From contig NC_092672.1 in NCBI RefSeq assembly GCF_964355755.1, positions 4,092,001 through 4,156,000 on the forward strand: 64,000 nt of DNA, given 5' to 3'. The position numbers were made by a program, and so were the translations under genes. Positions 1-12,876 of the stretch are shown piece after piece; position 1 is the first letter of the stretch, and the number at the start of each line of letters is the position of its first letter. The notes under the pieces are model-generated. The model ran no database searches, was not told where the DNA came from, and saw only the letters and a list, made by a program, of their open reading frames with translations. Source of the DNA: Antedon mediterranea. Its lineage: Eukaryota; Echinodermata; Crinoidea; Comatulida; Antedonidae.

Positions 1-449
1 AATAACAGAATCATCTAAACTATGGAATTCTCTACCAAACAATATAAAATCAGAACTCCATAATATGTCTTTGGCAACTTTTAAATCTTCACTATAGATA
101 ACATATATCTTTAACCTTTTTACCTTCACAATTGTAAATAGTTTTATATCTGTTTTCTTTCTTTTTGTTTTTCTTTTATATTTTACTTTTTTTGTAAATA
201 TGTTTACTGAACCACTTTGGAAATCAGTACATTTGTATTGAAAGTTTATTTCAGTTTAAAGAAAGAACAAATAAAAATAAATAAAATCTGAATAAGAAAC
301 CCTTGGAATATAAATACATGTACAGTATTCCTAAACAAAGTGTTCCACAATTGAATATGGTGCGAACAATGTGAATTACACTAATAATGACCCAAAGGTA
401 GGATCTACTGTTGTGTAAATATATAAATTTGCATATTAATTATACTAAC

Positions 450-3400
450 CTTAATAGCGAATATACTAGATGGTTCATTTGACTTGAACACTTTGAGAAC
501 CTCTCCATATGCACCTTTGTTTATGTGGCATTGAATCTACAGAAACGAGATAAATTATAATTACAACATTTGAAAAGAATACAAGATTTCTAAACATTTA
601 TTGTCTGAAACATGATAGCTTTAAATGCACTTTTGTGTTAATGTTACGACATTACACTCTCACATGTCGTAAAGACAACATGAAATTTACGTCGTTTATT
701 TCTACTGGAACTGTAGGTACCATATAAACGATAATAACTTGCACCCAAGAAAGCAATTATGAAAGATATATAAGAAAGCAAGTGTAAGTTATACTGCTAC
801 ATTGTATTATCAATGCTTTTAGCAGTATTTAACAAATTCTTGTCCTTTTAAGCTCTGTCTACACTATCAAACTTTGTGTTATGTAATATGCCCATACAGT
901 AGATATGATGATGATGTAATATCACTACTATATTTGGGCATATCACTACCATATTTGTGCACATCAAACTAGATCGCTTTAGCAGTATTTAAAAAATTCT
1001 TGTCCTTTTAAAGATTTCTTTTAAAGATTACTACAGTATATTTGGGCATATCACTACCATATTTGGGCATATCACTACCATATTTGGGCATATCAGACAG
1101 GGCCTTACTTGTTGTTCTACAACCTCCTTAAGTACAATAAAAGCTGAACTACCATAAATGACACATTTCACCAAAAAAAATAAAACATACACATAATTAA
1201 TAGAGAATTAATATATCTTACAATATAATAAAAAATAATATAAATATAAATAAATAAAACATTATAAATATTAAAAATAAATTAATATTGTAGAATTACA
1301 AACTAACATTTTTAAATATATTATTGTTAATAATAATAATAAATAAATAATAATATGTTTGATCATATAAATATGATATTATAATTTAAAATATATTTAC
1401 AATCAAGTAAAAAATATGTAAAAATGTTTTATCAAATGCAGGGTGTCATTTTGTAAAAAAATCCCTGTTTATAGTTAAATTGTAAAATATACCATTAAAT
1501 ATCTATAAGCGACACTATACATTACAAATCCCTAATGTACACTGTCGTACATAATGACATCCGCAATTATTGTTCGTTAAATTTTTGAATGCAATTAGCA
1601 ATGAAAATTATTATATTTCCTAAAATAACCTGATTATTTTTCCTCTTGCGGTTCTACAATCACATGAAAACTCACTGATAATTAATCAACATCTTATTAC
1701 TTCCTTAGCTGAGGTAATTAACATAATTATGATCCAAACTATAAACACAGAAATAAAAAAAGTGATATTATTTTAATTTAAAGATGTATTGTCCCCCTGA
1801 AAAAATAATTTGTAAACATTTTTTTGTTAAATATACCATTTTAATGTCACATAATAGTTATCCACTTTGACCAAAAATTAGATCGAAAAAAAAATGTATT
1901 TACCTGAAAAAACTGTAATTTAAAGCAAAAAATAGTCAAATTGGCTGCCAGCAAATGGATTTTTGGTTAAATTTAACCATTTATTTTGTCATTTTATAAG
2001 TGAAAACGTTGAATTTTTTCTTTTTTTTTCTACGGAAGTGATTAACTTTATTAAAACTACAAAATAACCTATTCAAAGTCTGATTTAATTAATCTTCATT
2101 TTTCATGTTTTTAGGGGACAATACATCTTTAAGTTTATTAGACACAGTTAGTACGTTCAAGCATGGTGAGGTAATTATTTTTTCATCCATGATTCAATAT
2201 ACAGGCTATTTTTAGTTTTAGATTTTTTAGACTTTTTATTCAAAGATTCTTCTCCAAAAGCCACTTTCTTGTACATATACAAAAGAAACACTATTATGTT
2301 TTACTTTACTATGGCTTAAGTCAAGAGAGGGTACAACAATATAACATTTGCTTGTACACAGTTATGTAAACAGAAGAGAGGTCATGTTGAACCAAAACAT
2401 CATTTATCAAAAGAGGAAACTATGAAATGGTTCCAGCAAAAGTATAGTATGATGGTGTTCTGCTTCCAGGCCAATAATTTCTGACACTGACTAATATTTT
2501 TCAGTCAAACGTCGACAGTAATGAATGCACACAGTTGGACCTACGGTTTATAGTTCTTATCTTATCCACCACCAGAACTATGAGTCGGCATTGAACCCCT
2601 GCTGATATTGTAGGCTCTTTAGGTACTGTAAACAGCGCCCCTGCCTTAACAGCTCAGCTATTTGACTCACTTACCCTGGTATATAAGCTCAAATTTTACA
2701 ACATTTGGAGAGGCTTTCATGCTAAATTAAATCCAAGTAAAGTTCTGATCTAGGACACAGAATATGCAAGCAAGACCTTCGAATGAGATGTATTAGTCAC
2801 TGGTTCGATGTACATACATATCAAAATAAAGAACTTGGTACACATTAAAAAAAGAGTACAGTAGGTGATGATCTCCTGGTGTGCTAATCTTGCTGAATAC
2901 TGAATACTGAAAAATGCTTTATTTGTCCATTATCATAATATAATAACAATTAGAAATTCTTCTTAAAGATTGGCAAATCATCTTGTTCCTGTACTGGGCC
3001 TTCTGGGAGAACAGCTTTGAATTGAAGAGGTCACATCGTGTAAATAAATTATTAAAAATTGGTCCTACAAGGAAGTTTCTAATTATAGAAAAATGAAATA
3101 TGAAAGATTTATCTTCTGCTGGATAAAAAAAAAAGCTGAAGAGCTAAAGATGTTAAATGCACATCATTTGTGAGAATAAGTAAATGTTTCCCAAGCTATG
3201 TGATAGCGCAATAGTGCAATTATTCATCTTAATAGACCACCGCTGCATAAATTTGTTCGCTGTACAAGAAAATTGCAAAATCTATCAATACACAGAAATT
3301 CCAAATGTTTTACTGAGAAGTTAAAAAGAAGTTATGATTTATTGTAGCATTCCAGTGTAGTTGTATTTAATAACTTAAAATTTAATATTTTTGGTAATTA

Positions 3401-6400
3401 TCTTTAATTTAATTTATTTTTTTTGTTTTGCGTATTTTATTTATTTTGTATAATAATAGTTTTTTTTTTTATATACACATCAAAATAACTGTTTATTGTA
3501 AATTTATTTTAGTTATGGTCATGGGACTGCGGACTCTTGTAGTTATTGTAATCTTGTTTACCTTAGCAGTTCCTGGCCAATTCCTCTCTTATATTTAAAA
3601 TTATGGTTTTTTGGTCAAATAAATAAATGAAACATAAACAGTTATAATATAATTTTAGCTTTTATTGAAGGTGACCAAACATCTGGTTCAATTTAGCCTA
3701 CTTATTTTTTATTTTCTTTTGAATGTTTACTTTATACTGTTATATACTGGTATTCTAATTTCTAATTTCTTTCATATATCTACACTGTACTATATTATTT
3801 ATCACTAAATTTTTGTTAAATAAATTGTCTGGAATTTTATATTTTATTTTTATTTTTTTTATTCAATACGCTCATCAAAATCTGTTATCACATTTAAAAC
3901 TAAACTCAAAACTCATCTCTTCAGAGAAGCATAATCGCACGCTACTACTTGCACTGATCTTGGAAAACACAGCGCTTTGAAACCTTTGTCTCTTGCGCTT
4001 TATAAATGTTATTTATTATTATTATTATTATATAAATAATAATAATACAATAACACCCTATTCAGGGGACACCACTATTAGGAGACAGTTTTCTTTGAAA
4101 TAAAGATGGGCAATTATGTTTAAACACTGCAAACCTTTGTCCGGGGGATATTCCTATTAAGGGGTTCATTCCTATTAAGGGGTTCATTCCTATTAAGGGG
4201 TTCATTCCTATTAAGGGGTTCATTCCTATTAAGGGGTTCATTCCTATTAAGGGGTTCATTCCTATTAAGGGGTTCATTCCTATTAAGGGGTTCATTCCTA
4301 TTAAGGGGTTCATTCCTATTAAGGGGTTCATTCCTATTAAGGGGTTCATTCCTATTAAGGGGTTCATTCCTATTAAGGGGTTCATTCCTATTAAGGGGTT
4401 CATTCCTATTAAGGGGTTCTATGGTAATAACAAATAATAATAATAATACATTAAATATTTGTTATTTATACTATAGTATACCTGTTATTTTGTGTTCATT
4501 GTTTATATATTACTGTTGTCTTTAAACATTTATCTAATTTCGCTAAATATTCCGCAGTTCTATTAAACTATTTTCCAGTAATTGGCCAGATCATTCTTGT
4601 CTACTTCTCCATCATCTAAGCTGATCTTGAAAATCTCAAATAGTTATTAAAAGCACTTTTTCATGATTACGGCCGTAACATTTTAATCAAACGACAGCAT
4701 TCAAGACTCTTGTATACAGTAACCTTAATTTCCGTACATCTTTCAAAGAAACCTAATTTTCAGAGAATTTGAACTAAATTGCTTTTTGTCATGAACAAAT
4801 CTGTAGTGTAAATACCATTGACTTTAAATAAAAATGTCATAACTTATCATTTTTATATAATAGCAGTAGCAGTTTTTTCACAAAAAAGCTGGTCTTAAAT
4901 TTATCAACTAATCAAAAGTGCTAATTTATATCTAGAGTATTGTCATAAACAAGCATAACTTTATACATATCATTCAAAAAAGATATATTGCCATCTTAAA
5001 AAATGTGTTAATAATGTTGAATATGCCATTTTAGTGCAACATAATAGTTTTTCACTTTCACCAAAAATTGGATTGAAAAAAAAAAAAATGTATTTACCTG
5101 AAAAACTGTAATATAAAGCAAAACATAGTCAAATTGGCTGCCATGCCAGCCAATGGGTTTTTGGTTGATTTTAACCATTTATTTTGTCATTGAAAACATT
5201 TTTTTTTCTATAGAAGTGATTAACTTTATTAAAATAACATATTCAAAGTCTGATTTAATTAATTCCTCATTTTTCATGTGTTTGGGGACAATACATATTT
5301 AATTAACAAAAAAAATTATTTTGGATCGGTGGAACTCACAAAATGTAGTGCAAAACAAAACAGAAAATGATGATACAATAAAGAAAACATAAAACTAAAT
5401 GAAACTAAAAATATTTACAAGCAACTATACAATAAATCAATCAATCATTGGGAATAAAAAAATACTGTTTTTGCTAAACAGAAGAACATAAATAATTTTT
5501 ACAGAATTTGTCAAAGACATTGTTTGATTTGTCGGAAAGAAAGACAGGCTCTCCTCCTCAAGAGGAAGAAGATTCGCATTGCTTTCAAGTGTAAAATTGA
5601 TTTCAGAAATCTTTGAAAAAATCCATATTATATTGAAGAAACAATCAGTGGGGTATTGAGATGATAGCCTAACCAAGGTGCATGTCAAATGAGAGACGCC
5701 TTGAGTGATACTATCACCTGAAACGTTAGTAATGTCTGAATCGCATAATGAATTGCACATTAAAGGTAAAATCATTCAATATATAGAGGATGGTAAATAT
5801 TAGTAATAAAATCTTTTTATTAAAGATGTATTGTCCCCCAAAAACATGAAAAATAAAGATTAATACAATCAGACTTTAAATAGGCCATTTTGCAGTTTTA
5901 ATCAAGTTATTCTGAAAAAAAAAACCCCAAAATTATTAATTTACTTAAAACAAAAGAATTCACTTATTTTTAACCAAAAATCATTGTCTGACAGAATATT
6001 TTTGCTTTAAAATTACATTTTTTTTCACAGTATTTTTTTGTGATGTGATGTGGTATTAATATGTATGTGATATTGAAATGGCATATTCAACAAAAAATTT
6101 GAAAAAAAAAAGAAATTTCATATATCAATATATGGACAAGGAGCTTCTTATTGTCTCTTTTAGAAGTCTCCAGTTTAAAGTTACGTCAAATAATTATCTA
6201 AATATTTACCTCGTTGTAAGGAACGGTAAGGGGGAAATTTTTTAAAGCGCATCAGAAATCTAGGGGCATATTTTTAAATTGTTTATTAAGCAGTAACGGT
6301 AATACAAATATAGAAATCTATGCTTATGACCATTTACACACACAACGCATAGAGGACATGTGGGTAAGCGCATGATACAGATTATACATGGGACAAGCTA

Positions 6401-9400
6401 CGCGGTCTTCCGCTTACCGTTACTGCTCGTCTGTGTAAATTGGGTTTTAGAGCTTAGGATGTGTTTTTCATAATATAATAACGCATATAATAAATTTGCT
6501 AGCCTGATATTTTATGCTAGGCTAGTAGTACTAAACTAAGCCTTGCACAGACGTGGACAAACTTCAAAATAAGAATAATATATTCACATATAAAGTCGTA
6601 GGTCTACTTTCCTCTGTAGTTAACATGAACAGTTTGAAGGAGACAAATGCACTTGATTTAAAATTTGTGATAGAGCAGGAATAGCGGCATTAGAATGTAA
6701 TGTTATAAGGTATTTATTATTCTTTGCATTGCTAATGGCAACGATGTTGAAAATTGATCTCTGTTGAGATGGATAAGCTGCAAAATTTATAATGCAATAA
6801 TCGGTGGGATTCTCCCGTGGGAATAAGCTTTCAGAAGGGATTTATAGGGAATGCATTTGCATGTACATTTAGTATCTTAGTACAGCTTGTTATAACTGAA
6901 CTGTTAAATGCATTTATTGTTTAAGATTATTTGCAAACTATAAATTATAATTTTAACTAAATTATGTTTGGGTAATGCTGATGCTTGGCGTTGACTACCA
7001 GTATTATTATTAATCAAAAATAATTCAGTGAACATTTTAAAGTATAACCATCACCATATTGGTGCTTTCATAAATTGAAAAACAGTTCTCAAAACAGGTA
7101 CACTATCAAACTTTGTGACAAAAAAATGTGGTGTGCCCATAGATGGACATGATGATGTCATATCATTACCATATGTGGGCATATCACTACTAGTTTGATA
7201 GTGTAGACAGAGCCTTATGCCTTTTGGCAGAATACACATGTATTGCATAACAGAGACAAATCTGCCATGTCTTGAAAAGATACGCCCACTTGGGGCAGAG
7301 TACACTGTTTAATAGGGGTCTTTAATGAAATTAAATGAAAAAGAGAAATAGTCCAATGTTGGGTTATCCAGGTATAAAATAGGCACGAAGTAGATAATAT
7401 AAGGTAAAGTTTATGGAAAAAGGACTGAAAACCATTTGCAAACGACTAGTAGAGATACTGTATTTAGAGAAAATTATGTTGTTGAGCATTGTTCTTTTTA
7501 AAAACCTTGGCTTAAGGCACATTGTTTAAAACTACAAACTTCTGATGAAGTATAATTCATATTGCCTTAAGCTAAAATTGAATTGTCATTAGTGAAAATG
7601 AAGATTAAGAATTGTAAAATTGCACAACTTGTTTTTGGTACAATATCTTTAGAATTATGATTTATTAAAATGACAATAAAGATAAAGTTGAGTTATATCA
7701 TGTACAACAGCATTAATGGAAATACTAAAATCAAAAACACTAATTTCACTGAAATTGGTATTAATTTATTTACCAAAACTGTTGGTGCTTAATATTTCAT
7801 AGCTTACAGCTATTGCTAATGTACCTGTATTGGTACTTAGCGAAATTGGAATCTTAAAGAACAGAGCGTGTACAAATTGTCTTAAAACACACTAGTGATA
7901 ACCAAATCACTGTATTAACAAAAGTAGCAGAAAAAGAATTAGTATAGTAGCAGTTGTTAAGCACTATGTAAAATTAGTGACATGGGAACAATTGGTGGTT
8001 GGTAGTCTGTGTGTTTATGAAATTTGTAAAGCTCTGTCTGCACAATCAAACTTTATGTGATGTGCCCATATATGGACATGATGATGTCATATCATTACCA
8101 TATTTAAGCATATCACTACCATATTTGGGCACATCACACTTTTTTGTCAAACTGGTTTTGCTGAAGGATTCTTCTCTATTTTGCTATAAAATTACACAAA
8201 ACAACACTGGTGACGTTACAGTACCTGGATAAAACGACATTAGCCCTCTCCCAATAAAGACAGTATAAACTAGTATAATACCCGCTCCTTTGGATAATGG
8301 AACCGTTCTCACATTTACCAATTATTTTCATTTAACAAATACACTATAACTTTTTTAATAGTATCAATTGCTTTGGAGTGGGCTATTTTTATCAAGGTAC
8401 ATACAGTATTTAATATTATAGCTAGGCATGAAATAGACAGTCCATAATTACTGTATAACCATTACAGAGTGTCAGTCACCTCATATGCTGGGAATGATTA
8501 CATCACCTCAATAATTAATGTTAATGATACAAGAGAATCACTGAACCATGAAGGATGCTATGGATCACTTGCCAGTAAGTAAGCTCAACATGGCATATAC
8601 TCTTGTGTACTGTATTTGTTTAATCATTATTTCCATATAAAAAATTAGCATATTTTATTCCCTATATTTTGTTAAAGTTCCAATTAAAAAATGCGAAATA
8701 GAAATTGTAGTTTTGTTTTCCTTTATATTTATTAGTTTATGTAATTTTTTTTTTTCGTATTTAATGTTATATTGGGGTGATTTATTTATTGGAAGTTTAT
8801 CTAATTAACTAACTTGTTTATCATAATATTTTATTGTATATTATTATTACAAAATGATGACGCTACTACGTTGGATGGCTCCCTCATTATCCGATAGGGG
8901 TGCTATTTTATATATACGGATTTTCTTTTTTCGTAATTGTATCCTCTCTTGGGAAAGAGAGGCTATATTGTCGGTTTATCCAGGTAAGCAGGCACGAAAT
9001 AGACTATGTTGTTATATAAATAGAAATTAAAATGAATATGAATGTATGTATGTATTTAGGATAATTGATTTTTTAACAGAAAAGATCAAATAGATCCAGT
9101 ATGATAATAATCACTGCTTTACTGCGTTCAATGTTTGACTAAGTAACAGCAATACAAAATATTATTAGAATATGCATGGGTGTGCATTATAACGATTTAA
9201 AACCATTATAACCTTGCACTATTAAACTATAAAATATTAATACTGTACATTGCTATGTTAAGAGTGAAAAAGTGGTCTAATGGTAGGGTGCCTGGAATAT
9301 AAGCACACGTATCAGGGTTTGAATCTCATTGATCTTTTTTCACCAAATAAAGTTCTCTTAATAGTACAGCACATTGCACAACAATTCAATTAAATAATGT

Positions 9401-12400
9401 AACTTCATTTCACAAACTGACTGATATAAGAGTGATATTACATCATCGATCAATTCCTGTCGAGACATTCATTCAAATCCCAGGGGAGACAGACATATTA
9501 ATTTCTTATCATAACTTTCAATTATTTCAATTATGTGGCACAATGTTTGCAATTCAGACCATAGAAATTTATGTCATTTAATCAACTGACTGATTCACTA
9601 TCTTTAATTAACAAGCTAAACAATTGTTGTCCAAATTAATGAACACATCTTGAAGATGCATCATGATTACAAAGATGATGGTGGTGATGATGAAAAGTGA
9701 AGATGTTGAAAAATGATGATGATGATGATGATTGAAAAAAATGATGAAAAATGATGATGTTAAAAAGTGAAGATGCTGATGAAAATTGATGATGATGATG
9801 ATGGTGATGATTGAAAAAATGATGATGATTGAAAAAACATTTTTTTTAATTTATTGATGATTGAAAAAACCCACAATGAAACATGATGATGATAATTAAA
9901 AAATGACGATTGAAAATAATGATGATGAAAAATGATGATGATGATTGAAGAAAATGATGATTAAAAAAAATGATGATGATTAAAAAAATGATAATGAAAG
10001 ATTATAAATATTGATGATGATGATGATAAAGATGATGACGATGATAAGGAAGTTCATCCATCATTTCGGGCCCTGTTCCTTTGGACAACCTTCTCCCACT
10101 CTAATTTAACCATGAGCATACACCCTAGAAAATTCTGGTTTACTATTTCATTTTCCCCACCCACCCTTGTATGTTTGGTCCCATCCCTAGAACCCTAGAA
10201 GATAATGATGATGACCATTACAAATGATCTCTTAGGCACACTTAAGTATAAAAACCAAACAAACGCCAGAATGAAAGAAACTCATTATTCGTTATTTACT
10301 CAGTGGTGGTAGCCAATTTATTCCAATCAATATCATTTAAGTATCTATTCTCTACGATAAAGCATGTACTTAATGTTCAATGGTTATTGATTAATATGCA
10401 ATGTGTATATCGTAACTGTGATACTGTACTATTTGTTATACATAGTCAACATAGCGATAATGGTATAAAAAGACAAAATACCGAAAGTAAAATACCAAAA
10501 ACTTTTGTTGAATATAACTTTTTTTTTAAATATTTCATTTTAATGTAACATATAGTTATCCACTTTGACCAAAAATTTGATCCAAAAAAATTGTATTTGT
10601 TCCTGAAAAAATATAAATTAAAGCAAAAAATGGTCAAATTGGCTGCCAGCCAATGGATTTTTGGTTGAATTTAACCATTTATTTTGTCATTTTATAAGTG
10701 AAAACATTTTTTTTTTCTATGGAAGTGATTAACTTTATTAAAACTACAAAATAACATATTCAAAGTCTGATTTAATTAATCTTCATTTTTCATGTTTTTG
10801 GGGGACAATACATCTTTAAGGTTTAAGAACACAATGACATGGAATACAAATTGAAACTACCCTGACTCTGGAAGTGCTCAATATATGTAAATATAAGTCA
10901 AGTCATGGAGGTTCCTCCATGGTCAAGTATAGTCCCAGGAAGGGGGGGGGGGAGGTGCCTGAGTACAAACTTCTGTGAAAATTAGGGAGTGGGATTATAC
11001 TCAGTGGCATAAACAATAGATTTACCAAAGTCTTGTGTCTTAATTTACCCAAAATAATTAGAGGTTAGGATTATACTCAAACATAGAATTATATTTCATC
11101 ATATTTTTAGAAATGCCAGAATGATGAAACCGGTACTTTAAAATAAAAACACGTTTTGATATTGAGTGCTGTTGTCATGTACAATACAGCAACTGTCGCC
11201 CTACAATGTTGTGTACATCCATGAAAAACAATTTTTTGCTTTAAGGGCTGATATTGCTAGTAAGCATGGTTGTCGGTATACAGATGCCTTCTTTATATTT
11301 TCTAAAAGCAGACATGCACACTGCTCTATATTAATAGCGGTTTGCACAGCTCGTGGCGAATGCTAATTACCGAAATGCAAAATATTTCTACAATAATCGC
11401 GATAGTTGTCATATTTTATGATTTATTAAATACTTAAAATTCCAATTGCTAGATCAATTATACATGCAGCCAGTTGATTGAACAATTAATTGGTTGGATA
11501 GATAATTAAGCTATCAACGAGCCTTTTAATGAGCCAATCAATTATTAATTACAAATCCTATTGCTGCTATTGGAGGGCATCCACTCAATAGAAATCATTG
11601 TTTGTTTTTAGAAAAAATTACAGACAATGATATAATTATTTGTGAATCATTATCGCCTTATAAATAAAACTATATAATATTATATATAATTTACCGTTAC
11701 AGTATAGTGACATAAATGTTATCAAAGTATAAATATTTAAAGCACACGTTATATTATTATTATTATTGTATTGTTAAAACTGTCAAGATACTATAAGTTT
11801 TCTTTAATATAGGACATGATAATTATGATGTAAAATGTATATGCTTGCTGTTTTACAGTAAATTTAAATATGTTATTACAATATTGCCAATGACAGTTTT
11901 ATGCTTGCATCTTATCGGGGATTATTGTTGCTGTGACCCAAACCTATAACCTTAAAGATAATCTCAGTAGGTGCGAAAATGCAGTAGCATCATACCATTG
12001 CATCTTACCTTATATTCCGACTCTAGCCTATTGTGTTTGACTTTGTATTCTGGAAGGAACATAACCTCACTCTGTGGAATTGGCCATGATGTTTGTGAAG
12101 CCTGGTAAGGGTCCCTTAGGACGGATGCCTTCCGACAGTGTCTAGTAGCTTTGGACCATGTTCTCTGAAAGCCTTGCTCACTGACGCTTTTATGCATGTA
12201 ACGGTACGCTATCTGCAAATGAAAGAAACAAAAGAAAGATGTAATAGCAAATGGCCATTTAAATGGTTAAATTAAATTGGGTGGATGACTGGGTGTTGGT
12301 GGTGGTTGTAGGTTCGGTGGTGTTTGAGGGTTGGTGGTGGTGGTGGTTGTATGGTTGGTGTTGGTGGGTGTATGGTTGGTGGAGGTGGGTTGGTTGGTGG

Positions 12401-12876
12401 TGGTGGTGGTGGTTGTATGGTTGGTGGTGGTTGTAGGGTCGGTGGTGGTTGTAGGGTCGGTGGTGGTTGCAGGGTCGGTGGTGTTGGATGACCGGGAGTT
12501 GGTGATAGTTGTGATGGGTTGGTGGTGGTTGTTGGATGATGTAGGACTAGCTAGACCCATTAAAAAAATAAAAACATATTAATTTATATATACACACACA
12601 CAACACAATACTTTTTTAATACCAAAAAGATAAGTCTATATAAATCTTAAAGCCTACACGTCAGAAATATTCATTCCCTTTGTGTAGTGTTTGTTGCCTG
12701 CCAGCCACACACACACACTCTCCTTTCCCCACTCCCTCCCCAGTCCACACCCGGCGTGAGATGAGTACGGCTTAGACTCTAGAGCAGACAAGAGCGCTAG
12801 GCAAATTGTGGTGGTGTGGCGGGTTTTTTGTTCATCTTACCTTTTGCCCTTCCTTGCCTGATTGTCGGTTCCCCAT
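450..12876 (-). CDS. RSKR: RSKR/SGK494 (S6KL)-like protein kinase, 5' part, runs off left edge
   Basis: Three coding exons join in phase 0 on the minus strand: 12876-12841, 12212-12009 and 536-450, all with GT donors and AG acceptors. The first codes MGNRQSGKEGQK, a short start with Gly2 and Ser6 that fits N-myristoylation. The second carries SWPIPQ and FLPEYKVKH, which match the conserved pre-kinase segment of human RSKR (WPVPQ, FLPEF). The third starts the kinase domain with the glycine-rich loop INKGAYGEVLKV and ends at FAIK, holding the ATP-binding lysine of lobe VAIK type. The remaining catalytic exons lie left of base 1. The family is AGC-like, related to ribosomal S6 kinases; its substrates are poorly known. 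Intron 2 is about 11.5 kb and full of repeats. The gene shares a short bidirectional promoter with TMX2. The assignment rests on motif order and the myristoylation start. Confidence 0.85.
850..1106. mobile_element. family A MITE, copy 1 (rearranged)
   Basis: It starts AAGCTCTGTCTACACTATCA and ends with the degraded mirror GACAGGGCCTT. The inside repeats ATATTTGGGCATATCACTACC. A host segment TTAGCAGTATTTAA...TTCTTGTCC found just left of the element is repeated inside it, so the copy has been rearranged. Confidence 0.65.
1778..2132. mobile_element. family C MITE, copy 1
   Basis: The ends TTAAAGATGTATTGTCCCCC and GGGGACAATACATCTTTAA are mirror images. The inside has diagnostic words TTGGCTGCCAGC, TTTTTGGTTAAATTTAACC and CATTTATTTTGTCATTTTAT. 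No coding capacity. It lies in RSKR intron 2. Confidence 0.8.
3505..3632 (+). mobile_element. LINE-like 3' UTR fragment, same family as 20006
   Basis: It matches 20006-20110 over about 100 bases (GGTCATGGGACTGC, ACTCTTGTAGTTATTGTAAT) and ends in an AAATAAATAAAT tail. It lies in RSKR intron 2. Confidence 0.6.
3885..4035 (+). mobile_element. LINE 3' remnant (CR1/L2-like)
   Basis: The end of a reverse-transcriptase frame is visible as FKTKLKTHLF followed by a stop, then GCGCTTTATAAATG and a TTATTA-type tail. This is the same kind of 3' end as at 14486-14942. It lies in RSKR intron 2. Confidence 0.6.
4150..4420. repeat. 18-bp minisatellite, about 15 units
   Basis: The unit CCTATTAAGGGGTTCATT repeats about 15 times with almost no divergence. 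Because 18 is divisible by three it keeps a frame open on the minus strand (MNPLIG repeated), which is an artefact. The near-perfect identity points to recent expansion. Confidence 0.95.
4977..5303. mobile_element. family C MITE, copy 2
   Basis: It shares the family C interior (TTGGCTGCCATGCC, TTTTTGGTTGATTTTAACC) and the right end GGGGACAATACATATTTAA. The left end is degraded. Confidence 0.7.
5819..6110. mobile_element. family C MITE, copy 3, truncated
   Basis: The left end is TTAAAGATGTATTGTCCCCC. The interior is recognisable but diverged and the right inverted repeat is missing. Confidence 0.65.
6283..6441. mobile_element. family E inverted-repeat element, copy 1
   Basis: AGCAGTAACGGTAA on the left is mirrored by TTACCGTTACTGCT on the right. 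It shares GACCATTTACACA and ACAAGCTACGCGGT with 24298-24455. RSKR intron 2. Confidence 0.6.
7098..7216. mobile_element. family A MITE, copy 2
   Basis: The left end is shortened to TACACTATCAAACTTTG; the right end TTTGATAGTGTAGACAGAGC is full. The interior is the CATATCACTACC-type repeat. RSKR intron 2. Confidence 0.75.
8029..8153. mobile_element. family A MITE, copy 3, right end missing
   Basis: It starts AAGCTCTGTCTGCACAATCA and carries the family interior, then stops at TTTTTTGTCAAACTGG without the right terminal repeat. Confidence 0.7.
9268..9342 (+). repeat. tRNA-like fragment, probable SINE remnant
   Basis: GTGGTCTAATGGTAGGGTG resembles a tRNA D-arm with A box, and GGGTTTGAATC a B box. 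Stems do not pair cleanly. Confidence 0.35.
9655..10060. repeat. ATG/GAT microsatellite
   Basis: About 400 bp of imperfect ATGATG and TTGAAAAA units. It is non-coding low-complexity DNA in RSKR intron 2. Confidence 0.9.
10505..10821. mobile_element. family C MITE, copy 4
   Basis: The interior words TTGGCTGCCAGCCAATGG and GGTTGAATTTAACC and the right end GGGGGACAATACATCTTTAA are present. The left end is diverged. Confidence 0.75.
10897..10928. mobile_element. ultra-short palindromic insert with 7-bp flanking repeats, copy 1
   Basis: An 18-nt perfect palindrome-like hairpin CATGGAGGTTCCTCCATG (10904-10921) is flanked directly by GTCAAGT on both sides (10897-10903 and 10922-10928). The flanks look like a target-site duplication. 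See also 26782-26819 and 37674-37713. Confidence 0.7.
12270..12548. repeat. TGG-rich minisatellite in RSKR intron 1
   Basis: Imperfect tandem repeats of TGG and GGTGGTTGTAGG type fill this stretch. They keep long frames open on both strands (a Val/Trp-rich frame on plus, a Thr-rich frame on minus). These low-complexity frames are not genes. The repeat lies inside RSKR intron 1. Confidence 0.9.

Larger units (their letters stand above)
537..12008. other. RSKR intron 2
   Basis: About 11.5 kb without any exon I can support. It holds MITE copies, LINE 3' remnants, minisatellites, an ATG microsatellite and long AT-rich stretches. Short open frames here have no family resemblance. Confidence 0.7.

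Noticed and set aside
4062-4403. 113-residue minus-strand frame with repeated MNPLIG
   Set aside because: It is the translation of the 18-bp minisatellite.
8955-8975. Short hairpin CCTCTCTTGGGAAAGAGAGG
   Set aside because: The arms differ from the CATRGAGR family and the flanks show no 7-bp repeat.
12267-12582. Thr-rich and Val/Trp-rich frames on opposite strands
   Set aside because: Both come from the TGG repeat in RSKR intron 1.
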